Assembly (NCBI RefSeq): GCF_003610895.1
Contig: NZ_MCAS01000001.1
Coordinates: 1 to 64,000, forward strand
Direction: 5' to 3'
DNA from: Paraburkholderia fungorum
GTDB taxonomy: Bacteria; Pseudomonadota; Gammaproteobacteria; Burkholderiales; Burkholderiaceae
Length of the DNA: 64,000 nucleotides
Shown here one piece after another: positions 9,501-19,392 of this stretch. Made by a program: the position numbers and the translations under genes. Position 1 is the stretch's first letter; each line of letters begins with the position of its first letter. The notes under the pieces were generated by a model. It was not told where the DNA came from, ran no database searches, and worked only from the letters and a program-made list of their open reading frames with translations.

Positions 9501-12500
9501 GATATCGATTGAACCGGTGCCGGTGCGGATCATCGTCGGAGCGAGCAGCGCTACCTTGTTCGTATCGACATAGGCGAAATGGCCGTCAAGCGTCACGTCG
9601 CCACCGCCACTAGCTGTGTTGAACATCGAAGCCGCCTGCACCGAAAGCGGATTGGCGCTGGCGAGACTCGCACCGGACACGACCCGGAACGATGAGCTCG
9701 ACCCACCGTTTAGCGACGCTGTACCAAGTGGCAGCCCGTTGCTGGACGTTGCAACAGGCGACGGGGTGTTGTCAGTCGGCACTGTGCCGACAGTAACAGT
9801 CGAAGGCGTAATCAACGCTGTAAGAACGACTGGAGGTGCCTCGATAGGTAATACCTGATATGGGAGCGCTCCATTGCCGGGAATAGCAAGCCACGTCGCG
9901 AGCTGTGTAACGAACGTATTGTACTGACTTAAATAAGCTTGATATGCACCTGGATTCTGCTGTTCCTGGGCTTTCGTCGGGACGGTTGGTGCAACAGGCT
10001 GGCCCGTGACTGGTGCATTACCACTGCGGGTGATGGCAGCCCCTGTCATCAAACTCCGCACCGATCCACCGGGAGTCGTCGCTTCTTCAATGTATTCCTT
10101 GTACATCCCATAGTACTGCGCGATTGCAGCAGGATCCCCTCCGGAAAATACGCTCGCTGCCGCTGGCGGCGTCAGCCCGCCGGCAAAGTACCGTCCATTT
10201 TCCTGAGCGATACTGTAGTACCCGTTAACCACCCCATAAGGGTCGACGAAGAATTCCGTGTACTCCGCCCCGGCACTCGAAGGCGCCGGTGGCACGACCG
10301 TAATCGTCTGCAAAGGCGGCGCCGTCGGATTCACAATCTGAAAGAACCCATCCGTCAAACTCGCATCCACCTGCACATCGTGCACAGCCCGGAACGTAAT
10401 GTCCGGCGCTTGCCCATTGAAACGGAACGCGAGATTCGTCGGCGATGCGCCCGCGCCCAGATTCCAGTTCGTCAACACGGAGATATCGCCGTTGTTGATC
10501 GCTGTACTCGGGTTGTCGAGTTCGATGCCCGGCACCACATGAAAATTCGCCACATTCGTCGTGGCGAATTGCGCCGCGACACCGGTCAAGCCATTTTCGA
10601 CGAAGCTCATCAGGGTACCAGGCACCGCCGCAGTGGCGTCGCCGTTCACATACCCATAGAAGCCCTGGTGATCGGCATTGGCCGTCGTCGGTGTAAAGAA
10701 GTCGTTTGCCAGATAGGTTTTCAGTTGCTGCGCGCTCGTCGGCGCAGCGAGCACGTTGCCGCTCTGATCCTTCCACGTCCCTGCAACCATGCCCGGTTGC
10801 CCCGCTCCCGCGACGCTATCGCCATACCATCCCGCCGGATCGACAACGCCGTCGAAGTGCTTCGCCCCCGTACTCGGATCGGTCGTGCTCCATACTGCGT
10901 ACGCTTCCAGATTGACGCTGCGCGCATCCTTGATCTGCACGCCCGGTGTCAGCGTCACGTTCACGCCGCCGTTGTCCAGCAACGGCGCACGGAAGCTCAC
11001 GGTGCCACCGGACAGTCCACCCGCCGTACCGCCCGTGACATCGATCACCGCGTTGCTGCCCAGTTTGATGACGCCGGAATTCGCTGCGGAAATATTCTCG
11101 TAGCCGTAAGTCGGATTCACCGTCACCGTGCTGCCCGGCGTGCCGGTCGTGTCGATGACAATGGTGCCGCCGCGCTGGGTCGCGCTCGAACCGGTCGCGA
11201 TGAGCGAACCCTCGACGTCCACACCGCTCTTGCCGTACAGGCCGATTTGCCCACCGGCAACACCCGCAGCATTGACGGTACCGAGAATCTGCACATTGCC
11301 GTTGTTCGGGTCTTGTCCCCCTGCACCGCCATCGGCAGTCAACGCCACCTGATGCGCCGTCAGCGTATTCCCCGCCGACAAGATCAGATTTCCCGCCCCT
11401 GCCTGCACCGAAATTGCGCTATTCACACCGCTCGACGCCAGCGTGTGCGCAAGGTTGTCGAGATTCACGGCGCCGCCGGTGTCGAGCGAAAACGACCCAC
11501 CCGCAAAGCCTGTGGCCGCGCCGCCCTTCAGCGTGCCATTCAGATTGACCGCCTGTTGCGGCGCCGACAAAGTCAGACTGCCCGCCGCCCCACCACCGCT
11601 CGCGCCCGAAAAGTCGAGCGTCGAACCGCTCAGCACGTTCACCGATCCAGCGTCGGCCGTCAGCGTGATCGCCCCGGCAGGCGCGTATTGCGTGACATCG
11701 AAAAACGCCTTCGAGACCCCCGCCGAACTGACCGTCGCGCTGCTGCCAATAGTCAGATCGCCGCTGGTCGCTTCGAGACTCACGTTGCCGGCAGGCGCGG
11801 CAATCTTCGCGCTATCGTTGAGCGTGCCGCCGATGAAGCTCCACGCGCCGCCCATCGACGTATTCGTCAACGCCGTGCCCGCCGCGCTATTGATTGTCAG
11901 CGCTCCGCTTGTCTTCAACGTAGACGCCGAACCGGTAGCCGCCAGATAAACCGGTGCATTGAGCGTGACCGGCAGCGCGCCGAAATCGAACGTGCCGGTG
12001 TTCTGCCCGACGATGCCCCCCGTCGCGTTCATCGTCACGTTGCCGAAGCCGGACACGGTCTTGTTGCCCGTACCGAGGTCGATCTCCTTCGCGTTGACGG
12101 TTAGTGTGCCGCTGCCGCTCACACCGCTCGGAACCGGCGCCACCGCTTCATTCGTGAACGCGACGGTCGTTCCATTAAGCGTGACCGAACCGCCATTGCT
12201 ATTGAACGTGCCCGCGCTCAGATCGACGTTGTTGCCGAACGTCGCGTTGATATCGCCGACAAAGTTCATCGCCCCCAGGCTGCGCAACGTCAGTTGCTGT
12301 GCATTGGCGAGTTGCGCGAGACCGGCCGCGCCGATCACGAAACCGGGCAGGTTCGCGGCCGCGGCGCCCGTTGCGTTGGTGAACGTGATGGCGGAACCCG
12401 CGGCCGTGATTGCCTTGCCAGACAGTTGCGCGGTCGGGTCGACTTTCAGATTGCCCGACGAATCGAGCGTCAACGACTGCCCGCCCGTGAGCGTCGCGCC

Positions 12501-15500
12501 GGCACCGACGCTCAACACCCCGGTGCCCGAGGTATCGAGCCGCGAGACCATCACGGACGCGCCGTTCGAGACGCGCAGCAGCGCGCCGTCGCCGGAAATC
12601 GCAGCCGCGCCTGTCGTGCTGTTGGCAAGCTGGCCGATCGTGATCGGCACATCTTTCGCTGCCGGATAGTTGCCGCTCGCTGCAATCACGCTGCCCGCGT
12701 CCACGCGCAAACCGTTCGCCGCGTTCGGGTCGGTGCCGGTCGGGTCCGTCTTTGTCACCAGCAATACTTCCGGTCCCTGCAAGGCACTCGACGCGTTGTT
12801 CGACACCACCACGCTGTCGGCGATCGGCGTAATCGTGATGCCACTGCTGGTCTGGGTCCGCGTACCGCCGATCAGCAAACTGCCCGCATTCAGCGAATCG
12901 AGATCGCTGGCGCCGATCTGCAGATAACCGGACAACGCCGGGGCGCCGTTTCCGGTGATCTGAATGTCCTTCGACGCGATGTCGACTTCGGCAGGCGCAC
13001 CGCCCGCCCCGGCCGCCGTGTTCAAGGTCGCGCCGAGCGTCAGTCCGCTGATTGCCGCAAGCGCCAGGCGGCCGCCGTCCACGGGCAGCAGCGGCGTTAC
13101 TGTGCTGGCACCGGCACTCGCCGCGAGTGTCGGGAAGAACGCATTGGCGCCGCTCAGCGTGTATTGCGAATACTGCTGCCACACCTTGCCCGATTGCACA
13201 TCGAACAGAAGCGGCGTGGCGCTGCGCGCGCCGCTGAGCGCATCGACGGAATAGCCCGCCACCATCGCCGTGCCGTCGGGAAGAACCTGCGCGGCGTTCG
13301 GCGTGACGGCTCCACTCGCGCTCGCCAGTGTGACCCGATAGGCACCCGGCAAGGTGGCGTATTTGCCGGGCAGCAACGTATAGACTCCCGCCGCCAGTCC
13401 CGGCACGCCTGACAGATAAACGGATTGACCCACCGCGCCGTTAAGCGCTGCCTGACCGACACCCGCGCTGAGCGTCGTGGTGCCCACGGTGCCGTTCGCA
13501 TTCGTCAACGGTTGCAGGCTTTGGGCAAACGTCGGATCGTACGCGGCGACTGGCGACTGCGGGCCTGGCAGGATCGCGTAGACATTGCCGGCGTTGGCGT
13601 TCACCGGCAAAGCAACGCCGCTCGCCGTGCTTGCGTAGCTCACGTTGTATTGCGACAGCACATCGCGGCTGCCGCCGGTACCCGGCACCCATTCGGCCGC
13701 TTGCAGGTCGCCCCCGCCAGAGAGGTCGATCGACGCACCTGAGTTGAGCGCGACTTTGCTGCCGTTCACGCCGATGAACTTGGTAGGCGGCGCGCTCAGA
13801 TCGGGCGCCGCGCTGCGGCTTGCGACCGGATTGAACTGCCACTCCACGCCGTCGACCGTCGTGCCGAACGGAATGATCGTACCGTCGTTGGAAACCGAGG
13901 TTACGCTGCCGTTGCCGAGCGTAACCGAGTCCGTCGCCACCAGCGGAAGACCGTTGAACTGCGCAACCGTCGTCGTGTTAGTCGGGTCGCCAACGCCGAA
14001 TACCAGCGAGCCTGAAGGCGCGCGCACCGTTCCCGACTGCACGATCTGGTTCGCGTCGACAACGAGGCTGCCGCCCGCCGACAACGGTATGCCGGACGTG
14101 CCGTTGGGGAGGAACGTAATCGTGGTCGGCGCCGGTTTGCCGGTGGATGGATTGTTGGGCCCAACCGCGTCGATAATGAACGTGCTGCCCGTGGACGGAT
14201 AAAGATCCGCCGCTTTGAAGGTCAGGTTGCCGGCGGTATAGAGCTCCCCGTTTTCCAACGCGTTGGGCGAACCGTTCGCGATGCTGGCAGTGGTCGAGCT
14301 CAGGCGGATATCGCCGCTGCTCGTGAAATTGGCTTGCGCGAAGTTGTTCAGCTGGAGCTGGTTTTCCAGATCGATGAACGACGCGTTGATATTCAGCGTG
14401 CCGTCGGCCAGCGCGGTGACCGGAGTCAAATCAGTGGCCTGGGAAGACTTGAGCGGGCCGTTCAGCACCACGTACGGCGCGTCGATCGTGACCGTCGGCG
14501 CGCCGATTGTCTGGGTGCCGCTGGCAAGCAGCGAGGCGAGCGTCGAGCGTTTGGCCGGATCGGACGCCACAAGCGTGGCAAGCTGGGCGCTGCTCAGCGC
14601 CACGATCTGGCCTGAAGTGACGGACACAGCGCGGCCCAGATTCAAATCTACATTGCCGACGAATGCGACCGGCACGGTTGCGAGCGTGCTGTTTTGACTG
14701 CCCAGCGCCAGCGTGGATATCCCCGATCCATCCAGACGATCCACGGAGAATTGCAGCACGCCGGTTTGGGTTCCGTCGAATTTCTGACCAGGAGCGAGAC
14801 CGGTCGGCACGAGCGAGCCGCTCTGCTGCAGCGCGATCAACGAAGCACCCGGCTCGGAAAATTTGGCACCGCCACCCGGCTGGCTGGCGTTGCTGACCGG
14901 TTGCTGTTGTGCAAGCAGCGTCAGCGTTCCACCCTGCGCCTGCGCGGCACCCGGCTGCGCCTTCAGCGTGCCATCAAAATACAGCGCGCTGGACCCGACC
15001 AGCGTGATCGAGCCTGCATCGCTCCAGACGCTTTGCGGCGCGTACACGCCGGACGCCTGCGGTTCATCGAAAACCGCCGACGCACCCGAGACGTTGATGG
15101 TCGAGCCTGCCTGCGCAACAATCGCACCGGAGTCGTTCGAGATGTTCACGGTGCCGCCCGCCAGCACCTTGCCCGTGGTCGGCACTGCCGTGGCGAGTCC
15201 GGTCTTCACCGGTGCGGCAAGCGGATTGGTCAAGGCGACGCCGGACACGTCGAGCAGCGCATTCGCGCCCAGCCAGACAGACTTGGTCGGTGAAACGTCA
15301 TTGCCGTTTGCAAGCTGGCCGCTCTGCACATACGGCGCCCCGGAAAACGTATCGCCGCTCAGCGTAATCGTGCCGCCCGGGGCAATGATCGATCCGAGTA
15401 CCGTGACCTGTGCAGGCGAACCCAGACCGACGCTCGCGCCGGCGTCGGCATGGATCGATGCGCCTTCGCCGACTGTCACCGCGCCGCTCACGCCCGGGTA

Positions 15501-18500
15501 GCTGGGCAGAACACCGGACGGGCTCTGCCAGGACAGATAGCTGCCGGCCGTCATCACCAGACTGGTCGGCTGACGATGGAACGGATCCAGCACGCCCAGC
15601 GTGGTCAAACCGTTCGCTGCGAGATCCGCGCCGCTCACGGCCTGTTGCAAGCCAACCGCGTTAGGTACGCGGTTCAGTTGCGTAAGCTCAACGGTTGTGC
15701 CCGGCTCGATAGTTGCATCATAGGCAGCATTCAGCACGTACTTGCCGAAGCCTTGCTGCGAAAAGAAGTTCGCCGGCAGGAACAAATCCCACGCAGGCAC
15801 CGCCGTTGGGTCGCCCCCTACCTGGAAACCCAATGCCTGCAGCGTCAACGTCCCACCGCCCGAGAAACCCTCGCTTCTGATCGTGCCGTCCATCGTGATG
15901 CGGCCCGCCGTGGGCTGCGAGCCGGGCAGCGTCACCAGCGTCCCGGGTGTGCCGAACTGCGTGCCCGTGTACGTCAGCAGCGATACATTGCCGCCGCGCC
16001 CCTGTGCGATGCCGTTCTGCATCAGCATTTGACCGTTGGCCAGCATTTCGCCGCCGCTCGACACGTCGAGCACACTGCCTTGTTGCAGGTCGATTGAGCC
16101 GGTTACATCGGTGAAGCTCGGATTCGAGGTCGAGCCGGACCGCGCGCTCGTCTCCACCGTCGATAGCGTAATGCTCCCGCCGTTGATGAACTGGCTGTTG
16201 CCCGATGTGGTGCCGGGTGTGCTTTGGGTATCGTTGTTGACCCACTGCCCTGCCGCGCTGATCAGCGCATCGGGGCCAACAACAATGTTGCCGCTGCTGG
16301 AAATCGTAATCGTACCGGCCGGTGCAACCAGTTCCCCCAGCACGTTGACCGTGCTGCCCTGCGCCGGGCTGGTCAGCGTAATCGAGCCACCGGGCTGCAC
16401 CTTCAGTTGCGCGCCCTGCGCCACGACGATACCCTTGCCGCCGGTGCTATCTTCCGCAACGCTGACCTTCGCGAATCCGCCGTTGCTCAACGTGTCGACC
16501 GGCACCACTTTTGTGGCAAGCACATTGTTCGGATCGGTGCTGGCGAGTGTGGCAAGCGCACTCGTATTGAGCGGCGTGTTGCTCGAGAAACCAGGCGTGA
16601 GACTGTCCAGCGACGGCGCGCTGCCCTGAAGAATGACCGTACCCGATTCACCGGTGGTCGACGAAAGCACGGCCCCCTGGGTCGCCTGCGCGCCGACCAC
16701 GCCAAGCGTAAACGCGCCGCCAGTCGGCTGCGCATTGCCTTGCACCTGTTTCGCCCCGCCGAACGCCTGCGCGCTGATATCGCCGTTGAGCACCATCGCG
16801 TCGGAGGCGAACACGTTGAGCGTGCCCGCATTGCCGCCGACGATGTAATCCGCCTGATACGCCCCGCCGGTCAGCAGCGGATTGCTCCAGGTATTCGTGA
16901 CGCCCCAGCGCGGATGACGCTCGACGAACTGCCCCGCGATACCCACATACGTATCCAACGGATTCGCCTGGCCAATCGGCACGATCGCGCCGTTCGCATC
17001 GACAAGGCGCGTGGTATTGAGCATGCCGCCGTCGTAATGGACATACCCGCCGTTCAGGTTCATCGACGAACCGGACGCCGTCATCACCTGGGCACCGGCC
17101 AGGTTGATCGTGCCGCCGTTCGTCAGCAATTGATCGACCGAGCGGGGAATCAGGCTCACGTAGCCGGCCAGATTCAGGATCGGACTGCCGACCCATTGCA
17201 ATCCGTCGGCATTGGTGCCGGACAGTGTGCTGTCGAACACCACGTTCTTCAAACCGAACAGGAAGCTGTTGCGCAACAAGGGCGAGTCGGCCAGCTCGTT
17301 CTGGCCGATCCGCGGCACGGTGACGAGCGTGGACGAGATCGGCAACTCGACGTTCGCAAGACCCGAGACGTCGATCGTGGCGCCCGTGTCGAGATAAATA
17401 CGGCCCGCAACCGACGTATCCCCGGCAGGCTGACTGTCTCCTGCCGCTTTCGGCGTAAGCGCCGTGATCGACACGGTCGATCCGGGCGCTTCGATCAATG
17501 AACCGGACTGCAACCAGACCGACCCCGCCTTCATCGCGATGCTGCCCGCTGTGAAGGTCGTGCCCGGGCTGGAAGTAGCCGTTGCGCCGTCGGTATCAGG
17601 CAGGATCGCGGTGAGCGAGCCATTACCGAATACCAGTTGGCCCGCACGGTTCGTAGGGTCGCCGTTTGATCCCGTCACCACCGGCAATGCACCGGTATAA
17701 GCGGTTCCAGTTGGCGTGTTCGCGTTGTACTCATCGACCGTTGAAATGGTGATGCTGCCCGCCTGGTTGACGCTGGTCGTCGCAGCCACCACCCCATTCT
17801 GCGCGACGCTACTGCCAAGCAACGTGACATTGCCGCGTGCCGCCTGCACGATACCCGTATTCACCAGGCTGCCGGCCGGCGTGACGTCGACCGAATTGCC
17901 GTTGGTGGTCGGCACCCGCAGCGCGCCAGTCAACTCAGGCAGCAGCACCTGTGGGTTGGCCGGGTTCGGCGTCAACGCCACGCCGACGCCTGCCGCGAGT
18001 ATCACCTGACCGCCCGTCGCCGTGATGCTGCCGCCGTTGGTCACATTGGGCGCCGCCACCAGCACGAAACCACCGTCGCTCGCCGTGCCGTTCGTGGCTG
18101 TCGAAATCGACGCGCCAGGCGCGATCATCACGGCGCCTGGCGTTTGATACTGGCTCGCGTTGGGTTCGGTAACCGTATTGCCAAGCCCTAATACTTCGTT
18201 CGGGCTTTGGTTGCCGCTTGCCTGCGGGTTGGTTCGCCCCGCTTCCAGCCCTGCCAGGCCGCCTGATTGCTGCAGAAACAACTGGTTGCTCTGAGCGATA
18301 TCGGCAGGTGTCTGAAGCAGATGATTGTTCGTGTTCAGAAAATCCAGCGACGACGCTACCAGCGAATGCACGTTGACCTGCGAGCCCGCGCCGAACAGGA
18401 TGCCGTTGCGGTTGATCACATACACCGAGCCTTGCGCTTTCATGTTGCCGAGAATCTGGCTCGGCGCGCCGCTCGGATCGTTAATGCGGTTCAGCACGAC

Positions 18501-19139
18501 CCAGTTGTTCGCACCGTTGGTTTGCGCGCCGCCGGATTGATCGAAGTTGAGCGTGGTCTGTTTGCCGACGTTCATGGTCTGCCACGTCAGCACCGCGTTC
18601 TGGCCGGTCTGCTTCACGTCGACATTGACATGGCCGCTGCTATCGACGCTCTGTTGCGGCCCGTACGCATTGATCCACAGCACCGGATTGGAGGTATCGG
18701 TGTTCTGACTGACCAGGTTGCCGTTGCCGTCCTTCGCGAAGCTCACACCGGGCGCGACCTGCAGACCGCCGGCCGCCAGACCGTTCGGCACATTGGCGGC
18801 AGCGCCGGCTGCCGCGGCCGCCTGTTGCGCGGCGACTTGCGCCGCAATCACCGACGCGGCGCGGCCCAGATTCTGAATCGACGGCTTGCTGGCCTGCAGC
18901 GCCTGCTGTGGCGACACGCCCAGGTTCGGCACGCCCGCACCGCCCGCGCCGGCGCTACCGCCTGCGGCCATGCGCGCGCCGACCTGCCCCAGATTCACCA
19001 TCCCCGCTGCGTGTGCATTCGCTGCCGCGCCGGCCGCTATCATCAGCGCCACGGCCTGGCAAATCGGCCGCAGAGCGATTCGCGATGCTTCGCGCGTGCG
19101 TGATGAACGTGAACGATGATTGGGCACGCTAGCTTTCAT
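6573..19139 (-). CDS. Giant filamentous-haemagglutinin-type adhesin (TpsA-like)
   Basis: 4188 residues in one unbroken frame. The ATG at 19139 has AGGGATAG upstream. The N-terminus is an extended, Arg-rich signal peptide ending ...NAHA at about residue 44. Residues about 110-390 look like a TPS (haemagglutination-activity) domain, with WINAYGPQQSV, LNRINDPSGAPSQILGN and the hallmark NRNGILFGAGSQVNV. The body is thousands of residues of Gly/Ser/Thr/Asn-rich beta-helix-type repeats. The C-terminal 700-1000 residues resemble the FHA C-terminal DUF3739-type region. The last residues are an acidic Asp/Ser stretch followed by a basic KKKRKSRGQ tail. It should be secreted by a TpsB/FhaC-type transporter, but none is encoded in the window. 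Upstream TPR-glycosyltransferases and the downstream TIGR03032 gene are on the same strand and probably act on it. Confidence 0.92.
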   Translation of the reverse strand: MKASVPNHRSRSSRTREASRIALRPICQAVALMIAAGAAANAHAAGMVNLGQVGARMAAGGSAGAGGAGVPNLGVSPQQALQASKPSIQNLGRAASVIAAQVAAQQAAAAAGAAANVPNGLAAGGLQVAPGVSFAKDGNGNLVSQNTDTSNPVLWINAYGPQQSVDSSGHVNVDVKQTGQNAVLTWQTMNVGKQTTLNFDQSGGAQTNGANNWVVLNRINDPSGAPSQILGNMKAQGSVYVINRNGILFGAGSQVNVHSLVASSLDFLNTNNHLLQTPADIAQSNQLFLQQSGGLAGLEAGRTNPQASGNQSPNEVLGLGNTVTEPNASQYQTPGAVMIAPGASISTATNGTASDGGFVLVAAPNVTNGGSITATGGQVILAAGVGVALTPNPANPQVLLPELTGALRVPTTNGNSVDVTPAGSLVNTGIVQAARGNVTLLGSSVAQNGVVAATTSVNQAGSITISTVDEYNANTPTGTAYTGALPVVTGSNGDPTNRAGQLVFGNGSLTAILPDTDGATATSSPGTTFTAGSIAMKAGSVWLQSGSLIEAPGSTVSITALTPKAAGDSQPAGDTSVAGRIYLDTGATIDVSGLANVELPISSTLVTVPRIGQNELADSPLLRNSFLFGLKNVVFDSTLSGTNADGLQWVGSPILNLAGYVSLIPRSVDQLLTNGGTINLAGAQVMTASGSSMNLNGGYVHYDGGMLNTTRLVDANGAIVPIGQANPLDTYVGIAGQFVERHPRWGVTNTWSNPLLTGGAYQADYIVGGNAGTLNVFASDAMVLNGDISAQAFGGAKQVQGNAQPTGGAFTLGVVGAQATQGAVLSSTTGESGTVILQGSAPSLDSLTPGFSSNTPLNTSALATLASTDPNNVLATKVVPVDTLSNGGFAKVSVAEDSTGGKGIVVAQGAQLKVQPGGSITLTSPAQGSTVNVLGELVAPAGTITISSSGNIVVGPDALISAAGQWVNNDTQSTPGTTSGNSQFINGGSITLSTVETSARSGSTSNPSFTDVTGSIDLQQGSVLDVSSGGEMLANGQMLMQNGIAQGRGGNVSLLTYTGTQFGTPGTLVTLPGSQPTAGRITMDGTIRSEGFSGGGTLTLQALGFQVGGDPTAVPAWDLFLPANFFSQQGFGKYVLNAAYDATIEPGTTVELTQLNRVPNAVGLQQAVSGADLAANGLTTLGVLDPFHRQPTSLVMTAGSYLSWQSPSGVLPSYPGVSGAVTVGEGASIHADAGASVGLGSPAQVTVLGSIIAPGGTITLSGDTFSGAPYVQSGQLANGNDVSPTKSVWLGANALLDVSGVALTNPLAAPVKTGLATAVPTTGKVLAGGTVNISNDSGAIVAQAGSTINVSGASAVFDEPQASGVYAPQSVWSDAGSITLVGSSALYFDGTLKAQPGAAQAQGGTLTLLAQQQPVSNASQPGGGAKFSEPGASLIALQQSGSLVPTGLAPGQKFDGTQTGVLQFSVDRLDGSGISTLALGSQNSTLATVPVAFVGNVDLNLGRAVSVTSGQIVALSSAQLATLVASDPAKRSTLASLLASGTQTIGAPTVTIDAPYVVLNGPLKSSQATDLTPVTALADGTLNINASFIDLENQLQLNNFAQANFTSSGDIRLSSTTASIANGSPNALENGELYTAGNLTFKAADLYPSTGSTFIIDAVGPNNPSTGKPAPTTITFLPNGTSGIPLSAGGSLVVDANQIVQSGTVRAPSGSLVFGVGDPTNTTTVAQFNGLPLVATDSVTLGNGSVTSVSNDGTIIPFGTTVDGVEWQFNPVASRSAAPDLSAPPTKFIGVNGSKVALNSGASIDLSGGGDLQAAEWVPGTGGSRDVLSQYNVSYASTASGVALPVNANAGNVYAILPGPQSPVAAYDPTFAQSLQPLTNANGTVGTTTLSAGVGQAALNGAVGQSVYLSGVPGLAAGVYTLLPGKYATLPGAYRVTLASASGAVTPNAAQVLPDGTAMVAGYSVDALSGARSATPLLFDVQSGKVWQQYSQYTLSGANAFFPTLAASAGASTVTPLLPVDGGRLALAAISGLTLGATLNTAAGAGGAPAEVDIASKDIQITGNGAPALSGYLQIGASDLDSLNAGSLLIGGTRTQTSSGITITPIADSVVVSNNASSALQGPEVLLVTKTDPTGTDPNAANGLRVDAGSVIAASGNYPAAKDVPITIGQLANSTTGAAAISGDGALLRVSNGASVMVSRLDTSGTGVLSVGAGATLTGGQSLTLDSSGNLKVDPTAQLSGKAITAAGSAITFTNATGAAAANLPGFVIGAAGLAQLANAQQLTLRSLGAMNFVGDINATFGNNVDLSAGTFNSNGGSVTLNGTTVAFTNEAVAPVPSGVSGSGTLTVNAKEIDLGTGNKTVSGFGNVTMNATGGIVGQNTGTFDFGALPVTLNAPVYLAATGSASTLKTSGALTINSAAGTALTNTSMGGAWSFIGGTLNDSAKIAAPAGNVSLEATSGDLTIGSSATVSSAGVSKAFFDVTQYAPAGAITLTADAGSVNVLSGSTLDFSGASGGGAAGSLTLSAPQQAVNLNGTLKGGAATGFAGGSFSLDTGGAVNLDNLAHTLASSGVNSAISVQAGAGNLILSAGNTLTAHQVALTADGGAGGQDPNNGNVQILGTVNAAGVAGGQIGLYGKSGVDVEGSLIATGSSATQRGGTIVIDTTGTPGSTVTVNPTYGYENISAANSGVIKLGSNAVIDVTGGTAGGLSGGTVSFRAPLLDNGGVNVTLTPGVQIKDARSVNLEAYAVWSTTDPSTGAKHFDGVVDPAGWYGDSVAGAGQPGMVAGTWKDQSGNVLAAPTSAQQLKTYLANDFFTPTTANADHQGFYGYVNGDATAAVPGTLMSFVENGLTGVAAQFATTNVANFHVVPGIELDNPSTAINNGDISVLTNWNLGAGASPTNLAFRFNGQAPDITFRAVHDVQVDASLTDGFFQIVNPTAPPLQTITVVPPAPSSAGAEYTEFFVDPYGVVNGYYSIAQENGRYFAGGLTPPAAASVFSGGDPAAIAQYYGMYKEYIEEATTPGGSVRSLMTGAAITRSGNAPVTGQPVAPTVPTKAQEQQNPGAYQAYLSQYNTFVTQLATWLAIPGNGALPYQVLPIEAPPVVLTALITPSTVTVGTVPTDNTPSPVATSSNGLPLGTASLNGGSSSSFRVVSGASLASANPLSVQAASMFNTASGGGDVTLDGHFAYVDTNKVALLAPTMIRTGTGSIDIAAGNNIALLDSTAPGVIYTAGAPAKDTTVGSSAAIVTGNPSQALPDILVTPTVNPDSAGDISIHAQGNITGIENAIDATGAVTGVAGANISQFWWQWMQITANPTVTSSGGKTTSIPLAATSIDFGSFDQGVMSVGGNISVNAGGSITDLAVSLPTTWYLNSNNAPVTVGGGNLSVTAGGSILSGNYFVAKGTGTITAGGAIASDGVAYTQFIANNVGTKRPVNMPIAPVSTLLATQDGTLDVTARQGADIGGIYNPSYIDSVIGKYSQHADFQSYSANSAVNVASTTGDVKLGTLGSLVAGQSLIGGGVSGGLDQSQVLPATIAMTAFSGGITIASGGELFPSATGNLNLLADQSINVSNQSGSVAGSPAAFGLLDVDPSLMPSLTNQMASVPSLTSTNSADHAQTPLHAGDNQLAHIYSVNGSIVDGVLEPAGARNAGFYDQNVSVVIDKPALIQAGLDIVDLAFLGQNLRSSDLTRIVAGRDIYDTPLPLSTNPVVPSLVLGGPGTFDVEAGRNIGPLSNQEQAFISTGRNDGFVPPVTGIDAVGNANNPNLPHESANVQVLFGIGPGVDNAAFISGYINPASSIPGVPGSTAALITFMEQYDAGQIVDTGLAADKAAAQKGVGTLTAAAAWAQFQALPTYVQQQFAEQVLFNVLTTVGQDYNNPASPYYQKYSRGYDALNTLFPASFGYTQNNLTGGSNGATKLVHTGNLDIRSTTIQTQQGGNVSILGPGGEALIGSVSAPPAIVNSKGLVLAGPGTQGILTLEKGDVNIFTDESILLAQSRIFTEQGGNMTIWSSNGDINAGKGSKSVADVPPPNYVCDPNHYCTVDARGEVTGAGIATLQTVPGVPTGDATLVAPRGTVDAGDAGIRVSGNLNIAALHVVNADNIQVQGTSIGVPVSQSVNPGALTAASSTASAANQMAQDLARNNASGGSGRRWVISVEVEGFGDNSNSFDSDDSDDSKKKRKSRGQ

Positions 19140-19279
19140 TGTCTATCCCTGAGCACTCTTGACTTGACGACCGTCCGCACAGCGCCTGGCTCGGCGCCAG
19201 TCCCCGAAACGGTCCCCCCGTATGCGGCACGCACGGCCGCATTGATCCACGGGAGGATAGGGATGCAGCGTGGCAGCGA

Positions 19280-19307
19280 TATTTACGATGATCAGGACAA
19301 TTGACAA
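19280..19307 (-). promoter_or_regulatory. Candidate sigma70 promoter for the adhesin
   Basis: Reading leftward, TTGTCA (19307-19302), 16-nt spacer, TAAATA (19285-19280), about 140 nt before the adhesin ATG. It would let the adhesin be expressed separately from the upstream glycosyltransferase genes. Based on consensus match only. Confidence 0.35.
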
Positions 19308-19314
19308 TGGCTTA

Positions 19315-19328
19315 AAGGTACGTACCTT
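19315..19328. promoter_or_regulatory. 14-bp perfect palindrome upstream of the adhesin
   Basis: AAGGTACGTACCTT is fully self-complementary and sits just upstream of the candidate -35 box. A similar AAGGT...ACCTT element lies at 26306-26323, at nearly the same distance before the glycosyltransferase operon. Possible regulator site. Confidence 0.4.
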
Positions 19329-19392
19329 CTGTCACTCTGCGTTAATCCGGGCGCGGCGCGTTCAAGCCCATATCAGTGACCGGTTTCATCGA

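Noticed and set aside
9939..12104. 721-codon open frame antisense to the adhesin
   Set aside because: It is Arg/His-rich, lacks any family resemblance and mirrors the codon bias of the repetitive adhesin on the other strand.
16224..17501. 425-codon open frame antisense to the adhesin N-terminal third
   Set aside because: Composition typical of antisense GC-rich shadows; the sense strand has clear TPS adhesin sequence.
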